This document shows positions 1-11,879 of a stretch of DNA of 64,000 bases, piece after piece. A program made the translations under genes and the position numbers. The stretch's first letter is position 1; each line of letters starts with the position of its first letter. The notes under the pieces are model-generated. The model did not search any database, had not been told where the DNA came from, and saw only the letters and a list, made by a program, of their open reading frames with translations. Origin of the DNA: Emmonsiellopsis sp. PD_33 (lineage: Eukaryota > Ascomycota > Eurotiomycetes > Onygenales > Ajellomycetaceae); assembly GCA_032988165.1 (NCBI GenBank), contig JANTQF010000069.1, positions 1-64,000 of the forward strand. The letters run 5' to 3'.

Positions 1-267
1 TTACTTGGGTTTAAGTGAGATAAACTGGGCCTTGAACTGCAGCCAGTAATAAAACAAGCCATTCTTGTGGATCCATGCTGTAATGCTTGCATTCAAGGAG
101 TGATTAAAATATAAAAGATTGTAGGCCTCTATAGGGGAGAGATACTTAAGGACCAAAAAGATGCACTCTAGGGGAAGATAGAGTAAGAGATCTCTGGGGT
201 TTACAGAGGGGCTTAGTTGGCTGAGATCCTGTACTGTCTGATTGCCAGCCATTTTTGTCCTGAGCAA
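1..267 (-). pseudogene. F-box family member, N-terminal fragment
   Basis: An 88-codon open frame with its stop at positions 1-3. Methionines at codons 1 and 6 are both possible starts. It carries an F-box-like core, LPLECIFLVLKYLSPIEAYN, followed by an aromatic segment with FYYWLQF. Related segments begin at about 5232, 11162 and 13237 in this window (for example YLPPECVFKILNDFEPFNVY, then HSWLYHWPKY). F-box proteins normally bind Skp1 and bring substrates to SCF ubiquitin ligases; that role is family knowledge only. The relatives continue for more than 1 kb beyond the F-box, so this frame is probably the truncated front of a longer, broken gene extending left of the window. It is one of the least damaged frames here. 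Confidence 0.6.
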
Positions 268-1699
268 TGATATTGTAATGAAATGTAGAAGATCAATGAT
301 TTCTATATAAGTAATATTAGTCTTGCTTCATATTTGTATATTATATGTGCTTAGGAATCAACAGGCCATGAAGCTGGCAATATGTAGCATAGAGAAGGGG
401 TGAGTAACTAACTGCTATAGTGAGTGGATTTGATTAATGTCAGGAGAAAAAAAAGAAAAGATCTTAAGATATATATAGTTATGAGCTGCCCAGTAATGTG
501 CCATTATCATTATTATACATTTTTATGGTGTGCTTTGTGGCTACACTTCAATTGAATAACACTGAGGACTTGCTGTCAAGTGAGAACAATGTGCTTTGCT
601 TATGATTGTTTATTGAACTTAGAAATAGATACTCAAATAAAGAAGAAAGAAAGGGATGATGGAGTAGTTAAAGATAAATACTAAGCAATTAATACATCAA
701 GTTGAGAGTGTTAAAGAGAGAGGGTAGATGGAAAGGTGGATAAGGCCTAAAGAAATATAGAAGTAGAGAGAGTAAGATAACAGAGAGAGTAAGTTACTTA
801 ATAAACTGTGATCAGTGGTAGATGCAGCTGTGTATCTATGAAGTAATATATGAATTCCAGAAGCTCATAATAAGCTTTACTTGGTAAACTTATGTTAGGA
901 GAAAGATGCAAGATTTGAGGGCTGTCATCTACTGTGTGAGAGTATTGAGTGAAGAAATGTATACTGTAAAGGCACTAGCAGATTAGAATTATAGGTTGTT
1001 TTTTTTTTTTTTTTTTTGAGAGGAGATTTAATATCATTTACCATATTAACTACTTCATGCTTGAGAGCTTTGGGGCTCTGAATGTTAGTTTTTAGACTGT
1101 TAGTACATTGAGAATCCTGCCCTCCAGATACAAACTGAATGCTAGACATATGAAATTAATGTTCTATTAAATCCAATCAATTTATAACTTATCAGCTGGC
1201 TTCTGCAAATAGTGCAAATAAGTGTACAGTGTACACCTCAGTCCCAAGTTGATAAAAATACTTCACCTAAAGTGGCATGTTTATTAACAGATGCCATGAT
1301 ATTATATAAGAACTAGAGGTAATTAAATCTGCCATCTGCAGCCAGTAAATACTATTATATAGGAGTATGGATATAGGGGTGTTATTTATTATTGTAACAG
1401 CTGTATCCATTGTGTCTGCTCAGGATATCTTAGGTAGAATGCTACTAATGAGGACTACTTGCACCTACTAGATAATTATACAAATATGATATTAAAAGAT
1501 ATCATCTTGATGAGGAGAATGAGGTGTAGTTAGTTCTCATTTAATGCTGATCTCAGTGATGACATTTTGCATCTTTATGGATCAAAAAATACTATTAATA
1601 TCTATTGGTATGAATGCAGGAGATTCATAACTGAGATTCCTAGGCTAGGTTTTTATGATCTTTTTGTTAGATTAATTGGCCAACTACTTCATTGATTCC
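268..1699. other. Intergenic or decayed stretch, no gene recognised
   Basis: No supported gene. It contains a 19-base T tract at about 999-1017 and a weak version of the inter-unit hairpin motif near 679-695. The rest is AT-rich sequence without CpG and probably includes unrecognisable remains of the neighbouring F-box array unit. Confidence 0.4.
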
Positions 1700-1960
1700 T
1701 CTATATTAATGTTATTCATATCATCCTGGCTGGTGGAATGGAAATTGTGCAAATAAGGATTAATAAATGCATACTAAAATTCCTCAAAGCTAAGAAGGAA
1801 AGAATGATGATAGATATCCTCTGGATCTTCCAAAAGCATTTAATGATGTGTAGTTGGATATTGAAACTGGCATTAGTAGGGTATATATTCATTGTTTTTA
1901 ATAGAAAGAGTAAAAAGTTGTTTGATGATATCCATATATTCCTCCACAAAAGAGAGTGTG
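1700..1960 (-). pseudogene. F-box family member, middle segment
   Basis: The minus-strand translation includes NIYPTNASFNIQLHIIKCF, which resembles the conserved middle segment of the array family. In the member at 11880-13237 the same part reads VYIYPLSSSGF, then QHHIIMLIKFLPQDDG. In that member the segment sits about 1.1 kb downstream of the F-box. I could not find an F-box for this copy in the expected place (about 2.9-3.1 kb), so only the middle is annotated. An overlapping plus-strand ORF of similar length is treated as a shadow. Confidence 0.4.
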
Positions 1961-3285
1961 TAATTTTTTCCTAGGCTGCTACAGTGAGAATCTCATGATA
2001 CATCTTGATTCATATAGTCCATCTAGACTGGTCATAGTGACTTGCAGATGGAGAGGAGATTGCTTATTATTAGACTGAATGTTTAATCCCCTAATCACCT
2101 CAGTGTCAGCTAAAATACTGGGTAGCCATGTATTGTAATTGGAGCTCTTAAGTCACCTTTAGTTGCCATGACAGACCTATTCAGTGCCTGAAGATAACAG
2201 GTCATAAGATGAGGTAGATCTATAAATGCTCTCTATCTATTCCATCTCATGCTACTGGTAATAAATCAATCAAGCAGTTTGCATACAGAATGAATTAGTA
2301 GTATTATTTTCCTCTACATGAAGTTGAGGCAGATAATAAGCTCTAATTCTCACTACTCAGCCTATAATGAGATGCTATTAGTTGGTCTGAGGGTCACCCT
2401 TGGACCCATTCACACTCTTCAATAATAAAAGGAATGTATGTAGTTCTCAATGAGGAATGAGATGGTTGATTTTAATGTGCAGAGGCTAGTATCAGAAGCT
2501 TCAAAATATTCTTATTAAGAATGTAGGCTCAGCATCCATATATGTGTAGATGGCTCAGATTAAGATTTATTGATTTTTATAGGTAGGAGACTAAGGCCTG
2601 TAGTTATTAGAGTCTGCTATAGCATTTGATTGAGTGGGTAAATGGCTGCTGTATAGATCTGAGGTCAGAGGTCTTTAGGGAGGTTAACAGTGACTTAAAT
2701 TGTGCTACTCAGGGTGGTGATCACCAAAAGACCCTATTTTGCCCAGGCTTGTAGCTGTGTCTGTTTTCAAGTGGCCCCCAGGCTGACCCAGGAATAGTTA
2801 CATGTGTTGTACTAGGCTGATTGGAATATAGTTGTTGATCATAAGCTACCCTAGTTCTAAAGTAACTAGCTTAGCACCTAGAGAGATTACATGTTAGATA
2901 TTCTTACCTTCAAGATCAATACAAGGGTCTTCAACCTTCCCACAGGCCACAATAGTTAGATAGAGCCTGCAGTGCTGGGTAATTAACTAGTTACATGAAT
3001 AAAATCTATGTGGGGCAGGATTAGTAACAACATGCTAATACTCTCCTAAATAAGTACTAACATTTCAGGAGCAAGTGATTTATACACAGCATACCCCTTC
3101 CATGCCACAGTTAAGGATACTAGTAGGTAAAGCTGGTTAGGGGGATTTTTCTCCATTGAGTAAGCTAATTTGTAAAGTTAGGTGTGAAGTAAAGTAGCAG
3201 AGCAACTACTTCTAATAGAAGAACTAATATAATTTATTCAAGTAACTTGTTAATAGTAATTTATTTATTTCTTATTTCCTCACTT
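1961..3285. other. Decayed stretch, no gene recognised
   Basis: Probably the rest of the F-box unit whose middle lies at 1700-1960, but I see no alignable motif. No RNA gene or repeat was recognised here. Confidence 0.3.
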
Positions 3286-3433
3286 TCAATAAGGCTAACA
3301 CCCTAACCATAGCTCATAAATGCAAGGTGTATAGTCTCTGGTAATGTCAACTATATAATTAGTGTAAAGGCTGTGGTTTTATATATTTCTCATTCCCTAA
3401 CCCTCCCTAAGGCTAACTCCCTAACCCCCTAAC
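3286..3433. repeat. Degenerate telomere-like (CCCTAA) tract
   Basis: A cluster of CCCTAAC-type words. One lies near 3300, and a denser run at 3395-3433 contains CCCTAACCC, TCCCTAAGG and CCCTAACCCC variants. TTAGGG is the usual telomere repeat of filamentous ascomycetes. The tract is short, imperfect and not followed by chromosome end, so if telomeric in origin it is interstitial. A further CCCCCTAAC word lies near 8910. Confidence 0.35.
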
Positions 3434-3789
3434 TGTAACTCCTATATATATGTTTATTTAATTTAAGCAGTACAATCTATATTAGTACAGAATACATGTA
3501 ATCTAGTTATCTAACCTGTAGTGGTGAATTCTATTAGCAGTAGTAGTAGATACCTTTCTGATTGCCTTACTATAACTAAAGCTGAATAAAATTATAAATA
3601 ATAAATTATGGTGGAATTAAAAGGTAACTAGACTATATATATTTCCTCCCAATTTAAAAAGCACCTGGAGCTGCCTACAGGGAGTAAGATAGACATACTT
3701 TACTGAAATTGCCAGTAAGACAGACTCTACCTGCCTAAAAAGGGACTACAAGGGTTCTGATCAACACAGTAGCTGGGTTAAAAATAGGA

Positions 3790-5232
3790 CTCCAAATGAG
3801 TTAGATGCAAGGTCCTTTGGTGTGTGATAATAATGAATCATTTCAAAGCATAATGTGGGTATAACCTAATATATTGTGAAGGAAGTACTATCATCTGTGT
3901 TGCTGAGCAGTGTGGAGATGTAAGGCAATATATCATACCTAAATGATATTATAAGGATGATAGGATGATATGAGTTCTCTACCATATACAGAGCATCAGT
4001 TCACTCTTTTGACCAAGTTTCATTATCCTGTGGTAAGAATGCTTTGACAATGTGGTACAAGAAGTGATCCTCAGAGAAGCTCTAAATCTCTATTATTCTA
4101 TCTAATGCTAAATGCATGTGTGAAAATGAGGACCACTCCTGGGTGAATTTATAGAGAGTTATCCCATTTTTGACATTAATCATTATTATTATTTAGAAGA
4201 TAGAGGATGTATCTTTATCATCATTATCATCATTATCTGCAAAAGGATAGTGGTGTGAAACTAAATGAACAAGATGTTCATTGTCATTTGGAATGATGAC
4301 CTCAAGTGCTTAGTTAATAGATAAGATAGAATTAGCCTCAAATAGGGTTAATGATTTTTACCAGTTGAGGAGAGCACTTTAGATGTTATAGGCAAAAATT
4401 GTCTTATTATATTAAGAGGTAGTATATAGCTAGGTTTGGCTGATAAGATATAGGTTCTCCCAGAATGAGAGTGTGTGCAAAAGGTAGTACTATTTGTGGC
4501 TGCTCAGAATAGTGATCAGGCTGTAGTAGCTGGTAGAGGGTAATTTATTAGCATTTTAGAATCATAAAAAATATAAAGTAAGATAGAACCTACTTCTCCT
4601 GGGAATACAATCCACTTGCAGCTAGAATATCATTTGAATTGAGATGGAGTCTCAAGTGAGCATATGGAGATTCATGCTAGAATATTTTAGGCAATTCTTG
4701 CCCCTCTAGTTTAGCATCCATCAAGTTGTAGTTGTTATGCTAGAATACTGTGATTTTAATAATTCAAACTGAGTATTTACTGACTCTTATAAATATGTGG
4801 GTTGCTGGAAACTCCATTGTACAAGTTGAGTTATGTGAGATGAAATTACTTGTTGTCTGTACTATAAACCATGGAGTTAGTAATAATAGATAGAAAAGTG
4901 CAGGCAGATAATATACCAAGTGCAGTGTACTAAGCTACCTTCTATTCTGACCCAAGAGATTTAAACTATTACTAGAATATTAGTTAGTGTAGCTCCTAAC
5001 TCTCATGTTTAGTTCATATAGTAACATAATTCTCTCAATCCTTGCTGATAAGCTTCATGCAGCTAATATCAACTACTGTAAGCTCCTTAAGCATCTTATC
5101 CACCAACTTTAGAGGTAAAGATTGAAAGGGATCATTACATTTCATCAGCACTCTAAATGGGCTTGAATGGTATGTCTGACTAGTATTTACAGCCTCAGAT
5201 AGAGTAAGGTGTTTGATGGCAAGATTCACCAT
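3790..5232 (-). pseudogene. F-box protein relic
   Basis: The first 65 codons are open (5232 to 5035) and include DPFQSLPLKLVDKMLKEL followed by DISCMKLISK. This is a good F-box pattern: LP, an aliphatic heptad, then the final lysine-containing helix. Downstream the frame is broken by many stops. Near 4035 it carries the family middle motif (HIVKAFLPQDN), about 1.2 kb from the F-box, the same spacing as in other array members. The start codon at 5232 is the first methionine of the open part. Likely ancestral role: SCF substrate receptor, by family only. Confidence 0.6.
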
Positions 5233-5770
5233 GGCTTAATTAAATAAAAGTCAAGAAAAATAAGTCAAATATTCTAGAAAATAATAATTAGTCTGATGCT
5301 ATGTGCTCTATTCAGATTCTACTGCATGCATAAGATAATAAGGGCCCTGGGTGAATCCATACTAGATGTAAGAAATGTTCAGGAGTTGACATACACCACA
5401 AGAAAAAGGGTGAGGTGTGCAAATAATGTAGATTTAATGACTGTGAGGATTGACATGATTCTATACTAATATCAGTATAATTAACTATATATAAGGATAG
5501 AAAAGCTCACAAGAGAGATGAGGACTTAGCAAATAAAGCTAGATAATCTTGGGTATAATCAGTGCAATGGGGGATACTGACTGTAATGGTTTGAGATGAG
5601 TTTTAAGGTGAGAAGCTGTTGGAGATAAGGAGTGGAACTCAAATATGATGATGCAAAGTAAGAAAAGAGTAAGATTAATTTATATAGTCTGTTTTTTTGA
5701 TGTACTTGATATAATAATACTAGAATTTACAATTATCCATGAGTGTAGTAGGAGTTTGCTGTGTTTAGGG

Positions 5771-5872
5771 ACTTAAAGAAATTCAGAACTGAAAGAAATT
5801 TGGGACTGAAAGAAATTTAAGACTAAAAGAAATTCAGAACTGAAAGAAATTTAGGACTGAAAGAAATTTGGG
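5771..5872. repeat. Six copies of a 17-bp tandem repeat
   Basis: Six consecutive 17 bp units built around ACTGAAAGAAATTTGGG. The last part of the unit varies as TTCAGA, TTTGGG, TTTAAG and TTTAGG. These are the transition products expected if the ancestral unit had a CpG there. No coding role seen. Confidence 0.85.
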
Positions 5873-6479
5873 ACAGCCCAGTTAGGGAGTCATAAACAAA
5901 CAATAAACTGATAAAAGTAAAAAGGTGGGCAGGTTATGAGAGAATGTGCAGTAACTGAGATGTTATGCTAAAGCTAAAATTCAAGTAGATAGGGGAAAAT
6001 GTAGTATTAAGATATAGATTTAATAATTAAAAAGTCCTTCAGAACTTCTTCTTTTGGAATTTATGAATTCTCCTTGAGGAGGTACTTATACTTCCCAGAT
6101 AATTAGATTCATGTAGCTTAAATGATGACTGATGAATAATAGATCTAAATGTAAATTTATTTACTGAAGGCTTTGAAAAAACAAAATTACATTAGCACTA
6201 ATAGTTATTAAATATCCTAAAATACTAGCACACATAAAATTATCATATCATTTCAGGATGAGTCAGCAGATCAGCATCTGGATGTTTAGGATTAGATGTA
6301 TCATTAGGTTCCCTGCTGATAGATTCTATGTTGACTGACTGATCAATTTATCCTATATGATGACTTTAAGGTTAGTCAAGTAAAGATGATTATGAAAGCA
6401 AAGAAGGGTAAATCTGTGACTGAGGAAGTTAGGGGCTATATATAACCCCAGGAAAGATAGAGAATAACATAAACATAGA
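5873..6479. other. No gene recognised
   Basis: Spacer between the 17 bp repeat and the end of the dynamin relic. AT-rich, no CpG, no supported ORF. Confidence 0.3.
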
Positions 6480-8607
6480 TGTACTGCATACTGCCCATAA
6501 ATCTCTAAACCTTCCTGCAAGGTCTTTAATTTCTATTCAAGCTGCTGTTGCTGCACCTGAGACTCCTCTATCTCACCTGCAATCTGAGAGATGAGATCAG
6601 GTGGTATAATTGTTATATTACTAGGTGTGAAGATAATCTATATTTTAGATATTAACTTATACTTAATAATCTGAATAGTAATATTGTCAATGAAAGTCTT
6701 CATTGAAATCTATATCAAAAAATTAGAACCTCAAGTTGCAACTAAAAGAACTAAGATAGCTTACCTTGTAGAATACTTGCATACTATCAAGCAGCTCAGC
6801 ACATATAAAGTCCTTCATATTACTCTCATTTTGGGTTGAAAGTAATGCAGCAAGGGCAGATACATCACTTAGATTAATATTACTTTTGCACTTTGAGGTT
6901 ATGAAGTTTTCTATCTATCTAGCTATTTTATCCTGCAGATTTACTTACTTCATCTTCTGAAGAGTTTCTGTATAGTAGTAATTGTATGTTATTGAATGCT
7001 TCATATAATCAAGTAGAAGCTAATTGAGAGATTAATTGGCTTGTATCATTTAGTTATTTATTTTCTGGCTGATTAAGGAGTTGAGTAGTGACTGAAAGAT
7101 ATGAAGGTCAGTCAGTGTTTCCAGAAGATCTTTGAGGAATTATGTGATGAGCTTCTATGAGCTCTTCACATGGTATTATGCAATGCCTTCCCATAAAGAT
7201 GACTGGTCTTGAAACAATTAATCAATGAGAATAAGGTTGAAAGAACTAGGAAGCTCTTGACCTCTACTATTAGTAAGGAAACTCTATATCCAGTAAATAA
7301 CTTCAAAGTGATTCATGTGAATTTAATCAAAAGAATTGGATCCCATGGAGTTATTAATAATCTTATAGTAGCTCTGAGTTCTCATCTTCTCTACAAACTC
7401 AATATTCTAGTTTTGAATGAGAGCCTGCAAGTGATTACTACTAGAATACTTCTAATTATTAAAGAATGGATCTTCATAACTACCATCAGCAGCAGCCTTG
7501 CACAATCTCTCAAATGATTGACTGATTTTTAGAAGAAAGAGTCACTATTCATTAAGAGTAAAATGACTAGAATCTAGTTTCTCAAGTTTCTTCTCAGCAT
7601 TATTGATGCTAGTCTGTATGTTATTGACAAGATTTAGGAGATAACATTAGATTTAATTTAATAGTATCTTGCTTAGGCATTGGCATAGTGAGTGTATTTT
7701 AATCATATTATAGGGAAGATCTTTCCAGGCCCCTATGGAGAAGAACTGTTGTTCAGTGAACACTGAAATCTCATTCTTTAATTAAAATGTCATGAGAGTC
7801 AAAATCCCTATTCCTCAACACATGCCACTCAAGTCAAAATTTAATATTATTATTACTGGTAAGGTCTATGAATTCAGCTTTGCTATCTGATTCAGCTAGT
7901 AGTGTATCCAGTTTTGTGATGAGTCCTAGAGTGTGTAGTTCCTTGAGGTCAACCTTTTAAATGCATTTTAGGATAATCTGGTTTGTAATGTCATTTTTTG
8001 CTGAGACCATAAAAATAATAATACTCCTAATGTTGGTGATATAGAATTTAATAAGATTAGAAATTAGCTTCACATCAGCTTTGGATTGTTACCTGTTTTT
8101 AAAGTGTATGAAACCAGGAAGGTTAATAAGGGTAAGTTTTGACATATATAATTCAGATATCTTGACCTGAAGGACATATTTTGAAAATGCATTAACTCCC
8201 TAATTAATTGCTGTAAGGTGTTTCTTTACACTATCAATCACTTCTGGGAGATCTTGAAGCCCTTCTAACATTTCCTTGAATTATAATAGTTTGTGCTGTT
8301 AAATGCTAGTGGCACCCTTACAAGATATAATAGAGATAGAGGCACTAGAAACTGTAGCATTGTGAAGGATGACCTCTGTAGCAAAACAGGTGCATAGAGT
8401 ATCATTTTAAGGAAATAGTACTCTAGAAATTACTTCTAGAACAAAGCTTTTCCCACTGGACTGATCACTGCAGACCACAATCTGGGGGAGGAAAACAAAC
8501 TTGCTGATACCCTGACAATAGAGACTGTTAATTTCATCAAGTAGGGTCTGCAATTCTGAGGATCTCAGAGTAGTAAGATCTGGTATGACAAGGATATCAT
8601 CCATCAT
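6480..8607 (-). pseudogene. Dynamin-like (fungal Mx-type) GTPase relic
   Basis: A decayed but full-length dynamin superfamily gene. The N-terminal frame (8607 to 8407) reads LPQIVVCSDQSSGKSFVLE, the dynamin P-loop region (usual G1 is GDQSSGKSS) within the conserved LPQIVVVG context. Further on come LPGFIH (G3, about 8130), VSAKNDITNQI, and GLITKLDTL (G4, usually TKPD, about 7940), then LEWHVLRNRDFD, typical of fungal Mx-like dynamins. The end, QIAGEIEESQVQQQQLE (about 6580), matches the GTPase effector domain, so the gene spans roughly 700 codons. Many stops and some frame changes make it non-functional. Such proteins act in membrane remodelling. It lies in the same orientation inside the F-box array, which suggests it was amplified or mutated with it. 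Confidence 0.85.
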
Positions 8608-9699
8608 AATTTTAATGTGTATCTAGAGCAGAAATGGCAGTTTTTGGTAGAGGATAACAGGAAAAACAGGAGGCAATGAAATACATTAGAGGGCTCAAAA
8701 GAGGATGTGTTAAAAGCTTATGTCTTGGGGAAACTTTTAATACCATCCATAAATCAAGAGAAGAAGAGTGAATATAGTATGGCAAGGAAGAATCAAGCAA
8801 GGCCCTGCATATCAATAGAAAGAAAGGTAAGTTTTGATGTTGATGTGATGTTCCCTATCAATCAGATTATGTAACCTAATATATAGAAATCAACATTACC
8901 CCCTTCTTTAACCCCCTAACTATGGTGTTCTGTTTTGATTAAACCACTTTGAAAATGCAATGAATGAAATGAAGAATATGAAAATATATGATATAGAATA
9001 ATATAATAAATAGTATGGGTAGAATGAGATAGAATAATAATTACACATAGAATAAGAAGAATGAAAAAGGGGTAAAATTACAGTCAATAAGATAAGTAAA
9101 TATAATTATAGATAACATGAGTCTTCAGGACTTTCTCTTTCTCCTCTCTTTCTTCTTTCTTTCTCCTCTCTTTCTCCTCTCTTTCTCCTCTCTTTCTCCT
9201 CTCTTTTTTCTTTCTCTATCCTCACTGGAATGTATTTGTGCTTCCTGTTGAATTTGAGCAAAGCAAGGCCTCTGGGGGTGACTACAAACTGGGAGCTATT
9301 TGTGGGTGTGATAAGAAGTTTGAGTTGCACAGGTGGTTAGAAAGATAAAGGTAATAGCTATCTGCAGTGAATTGAGGGGTTTGTTGCCTTATAAGGTAAT
9401 TAGATTAAACAGGTCAGTATCTTAATAGATTAAGGAGGAGGCAGTAGGAGGAAAGGTGAGATTCATGTTATCTGAAGATAGAAGAATAGATCAGCAGAAG
9501 GTAGTATCAGGAATATATAGTAACTAAGATGTTATATAGAAGGTAGAATTGAAGTGGATGTAGAAAAATGTAATATTAAGAATCTAATTGATTATTACTA
9601 ATTAATCTGGAGAATAATAAGAGAAGTAAAATTGAAAAGAAGAATAAAAATCAAAAGACATTCAAATGATGATACTGATATAATTACCCAAGGATGCAT
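8608..9699. other. Spacer with pyrimidine microsatellite
   Basis: No supported gene. Minus-strand ORFs at 8612-8815 and 9106-9330 show no family signal. The second owes its K/E/R-rich end to the microsatellite. Confidence 0.35.
9131..9213. repeat. CTTTCTCCT pyrimidine microsatellite
   Basis: A polypyrimidine run made of CTTTCTCCTCT-like words repeated several times. On the minus strand it would encode KEKRE-type residues, but no gene is supported around it. Confidence 0.8.
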
Positions 9700-11162
9700 G
9701 GAGAATGGCTTGAAGTTACTCTTATAATATGAGGTACAATTAGATATTAAGTGGGTTCTGGAAACTAGAAGTTAAGTCTATAGGCTCCAAAGTTAAGAGA
9801 TGAAAGTATTAGTTAAATTTAATGCCTAACTTAGCTATATTAAGATAATTGGGGGGAGATGTCTCAGTAAACTTGAAGTAGTATGTGCCATTATTTCATG
9901 GAATTATCTCACAGTGCAAGAAGGGTATAATTCTCAAGCCACACTACAAAGGTAAAGGTAGGTAAAGTAGATAGGTAGATTGTTTGTAAAAGGTCTCATC
10001 ATTTTGTGGCATGAATGTCTCCAGAACCTTATAGATGTACTGAGAGGAATGCATTGAGATGATCTTAAATCTATCATTTGATGTTAACTGGATAGTTATC
10101 TGTATTTTTAATTATAATTGAATAAATCATTGCCTGATTTAACTAGTTTTTCCATCATGAATCATTATCTGCCAGGGTTCAATATATGTGTTACTAATAG
10201 TGTTATTGTGATGTGTAGAAATAGAGTCGCTTGGCTTGAGAATAAGAGTTATATAGATGAGGAGTTCTTTGTGATTGGGGGTAATAATTTTAAGGACATG
10301 GTTATAGAACCTAATAGAAAGTATAGTATCTATAATAGTTGGTATCAAATAAAGGAGGGCACTGGTTTCAATGGAATGAGCAGAAAGGTAGCATGTTAAT
10401 GTATCTCTAACATAAAGATTACTCTATTCAAGAAGACATGAATGCTCAGTTTGTTTCATATGTATGAATTGGAATGTCTCTATTGCTTCTAGGTTCCAGA
10501 TGGAGATGCTAAGCAAGAGATAATTTATTAGCTATTTATAGATACAGAATAATATAAAGGGATATATAAAACCTATATAGGCTCAAAAGTGAAGACATAT
10601 ATGCATAGAATACTGTTAGAATTGAGAAGTAGCTAGATGGGATCTGAGGAGAGTATGTGTCTGCATTCTTCAGGTAATTGCATTTCATAAGATTGAGGAT
10701 TAGATGATGAGGAGTTGATTTCCCAAAACAGCATCAAACTAGCAATTCAAGCTTTATATTTACCAGCTATTACAAGGTTGCTGAGATGATTGTATGAGTG
10801 GAAAGTAGTTAATTGAGTAAAGAGGAATCTGTGATATATCTGGACTATAAAGGTAGGAGTTAGTTATAGTTATAAAGGAGAGAATGAATAGACAGCATAC
10901 TAATTGTGCTATAATGCTGGACCTTGAAGGTGAGGTCAAGGGATAAAAATGTTTCTTACAATTTAGGCCACTCATATAGCTAACTGTGCTCCTTAATCTA
11001 TAAGGAGATAGATTTATTCCATAACCTACTCACCAGCTTGATGCAGCCAAGAGAGTGAGGTTCAAAATGCTATAGAATTAGATTGAGGTAATTAAGATTA
11101 AGTTGAATAAATAGGTCTTTAGAGTTTGTAAGGACTTTAGATTAGCTTGAATGTGTGGCCAT
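9700..11162 (-). pseudogene. F-box protein relic
   Basis: The start at 11162 (context AAAATGGCC) opens a frame with NYLNLIL, HFEPHSLGCIKLVSRLWN, then LYEWPKL and FLSLDL. This aligns without large gaps to the member starting at 13237 (NDFEPFNVYCL, HSWLYHWPKY, FTSLDI). In-frame stops interrupt it. Near 10010 it has the family middle motif (YKVLETFMPQNDET), about 1.15 kb from the start. The plus ORF 10118-10399 lies antisense across it and is regarded as a shadow, although it holds the only CpG seen in the window. The left edge is approximate. Confidence 0.6.
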
Positions 11163-11879
11163 TTTATTTGTATCAAATAGAATTAGCTGTGAGGGGGGAT
11201 GCTGGTTCTTAGGGTATTTAGTGCAAAGCAGATAAGAGAAAAGAGAAAGTGAAGCTAGATAGATAAGAGAAGGTAATACTTGGGCTGTTTATTATTGTGT
11301 TACTTTAATAATACAACAATAAAATCAGTGATTTACTGATCATGTGTGATGTTGAATGGCAATCAAGGGGTGAGATAACTTTAGTATTAATAAATAAAAA
11401 GAGAATTAAGAATAGAGAGTTAAAAAATGAATACTAAACAATTAGTGCATTAAAGTCTAGGATAGAAGGAGAGGGAGTAGAGAGAGGAGGTTGATGAGAT
11501 TCACTAGATAGAAAAGAAAAAGGGAAAAAAATAACTTTCATCACAGGTACTAAGTGGATGGTTTATGTTAACAGTGGGATTAACATAAATACTGCTAGAG
11601 AAGAGCTGAATGAATAGGCTATTATTAATGTTAATTCCTAATAGTGTCTAATAAAAGCTTTATGAGAGAAAGAAAAGCAAGGAAAGAAAAGCATCATTTA
11701 CAGAACAGAAAAGAATAAACCTATAAATTACAGAAAAGAGTACTCTAGAACCAGAAGAATACAGGCAAGTAGAATTAACCAAAATATTGGGCTTGCACTA
11801 ATATTCTCTTATATTCAATGAGTTGAACATCAAGATGGTTAAAGAACTAACTAGGGTCTTATAGTTTGATTATAGGAAA
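11163..11879. other. Inter-unit spacer
   Basis: Region between two F-box units. A hairpin-like motif (ACTAA, 4 nt loop, TTAGT) sits at 11433-11446. Otherwise AT-rich with no gene recognised. Confidence 0.4.

Noticed and set aside
7209..7517. 102-codon plus ORF as a gene
   Set aside because: Runs antisense through the dynamin relic, whose minus-strand identity is clear.
9106..9330. K/E/R-rich protein
   Set aside because: The charged part is the translation of a pyrimidine microsatellite; there is no conserved flank.
10118..10399. 93-codon plus ORF as a gene
   Set aside because: It lies antisense across an F-box relic in a one-way array, has no family signal and no conserved counterpart in other units.
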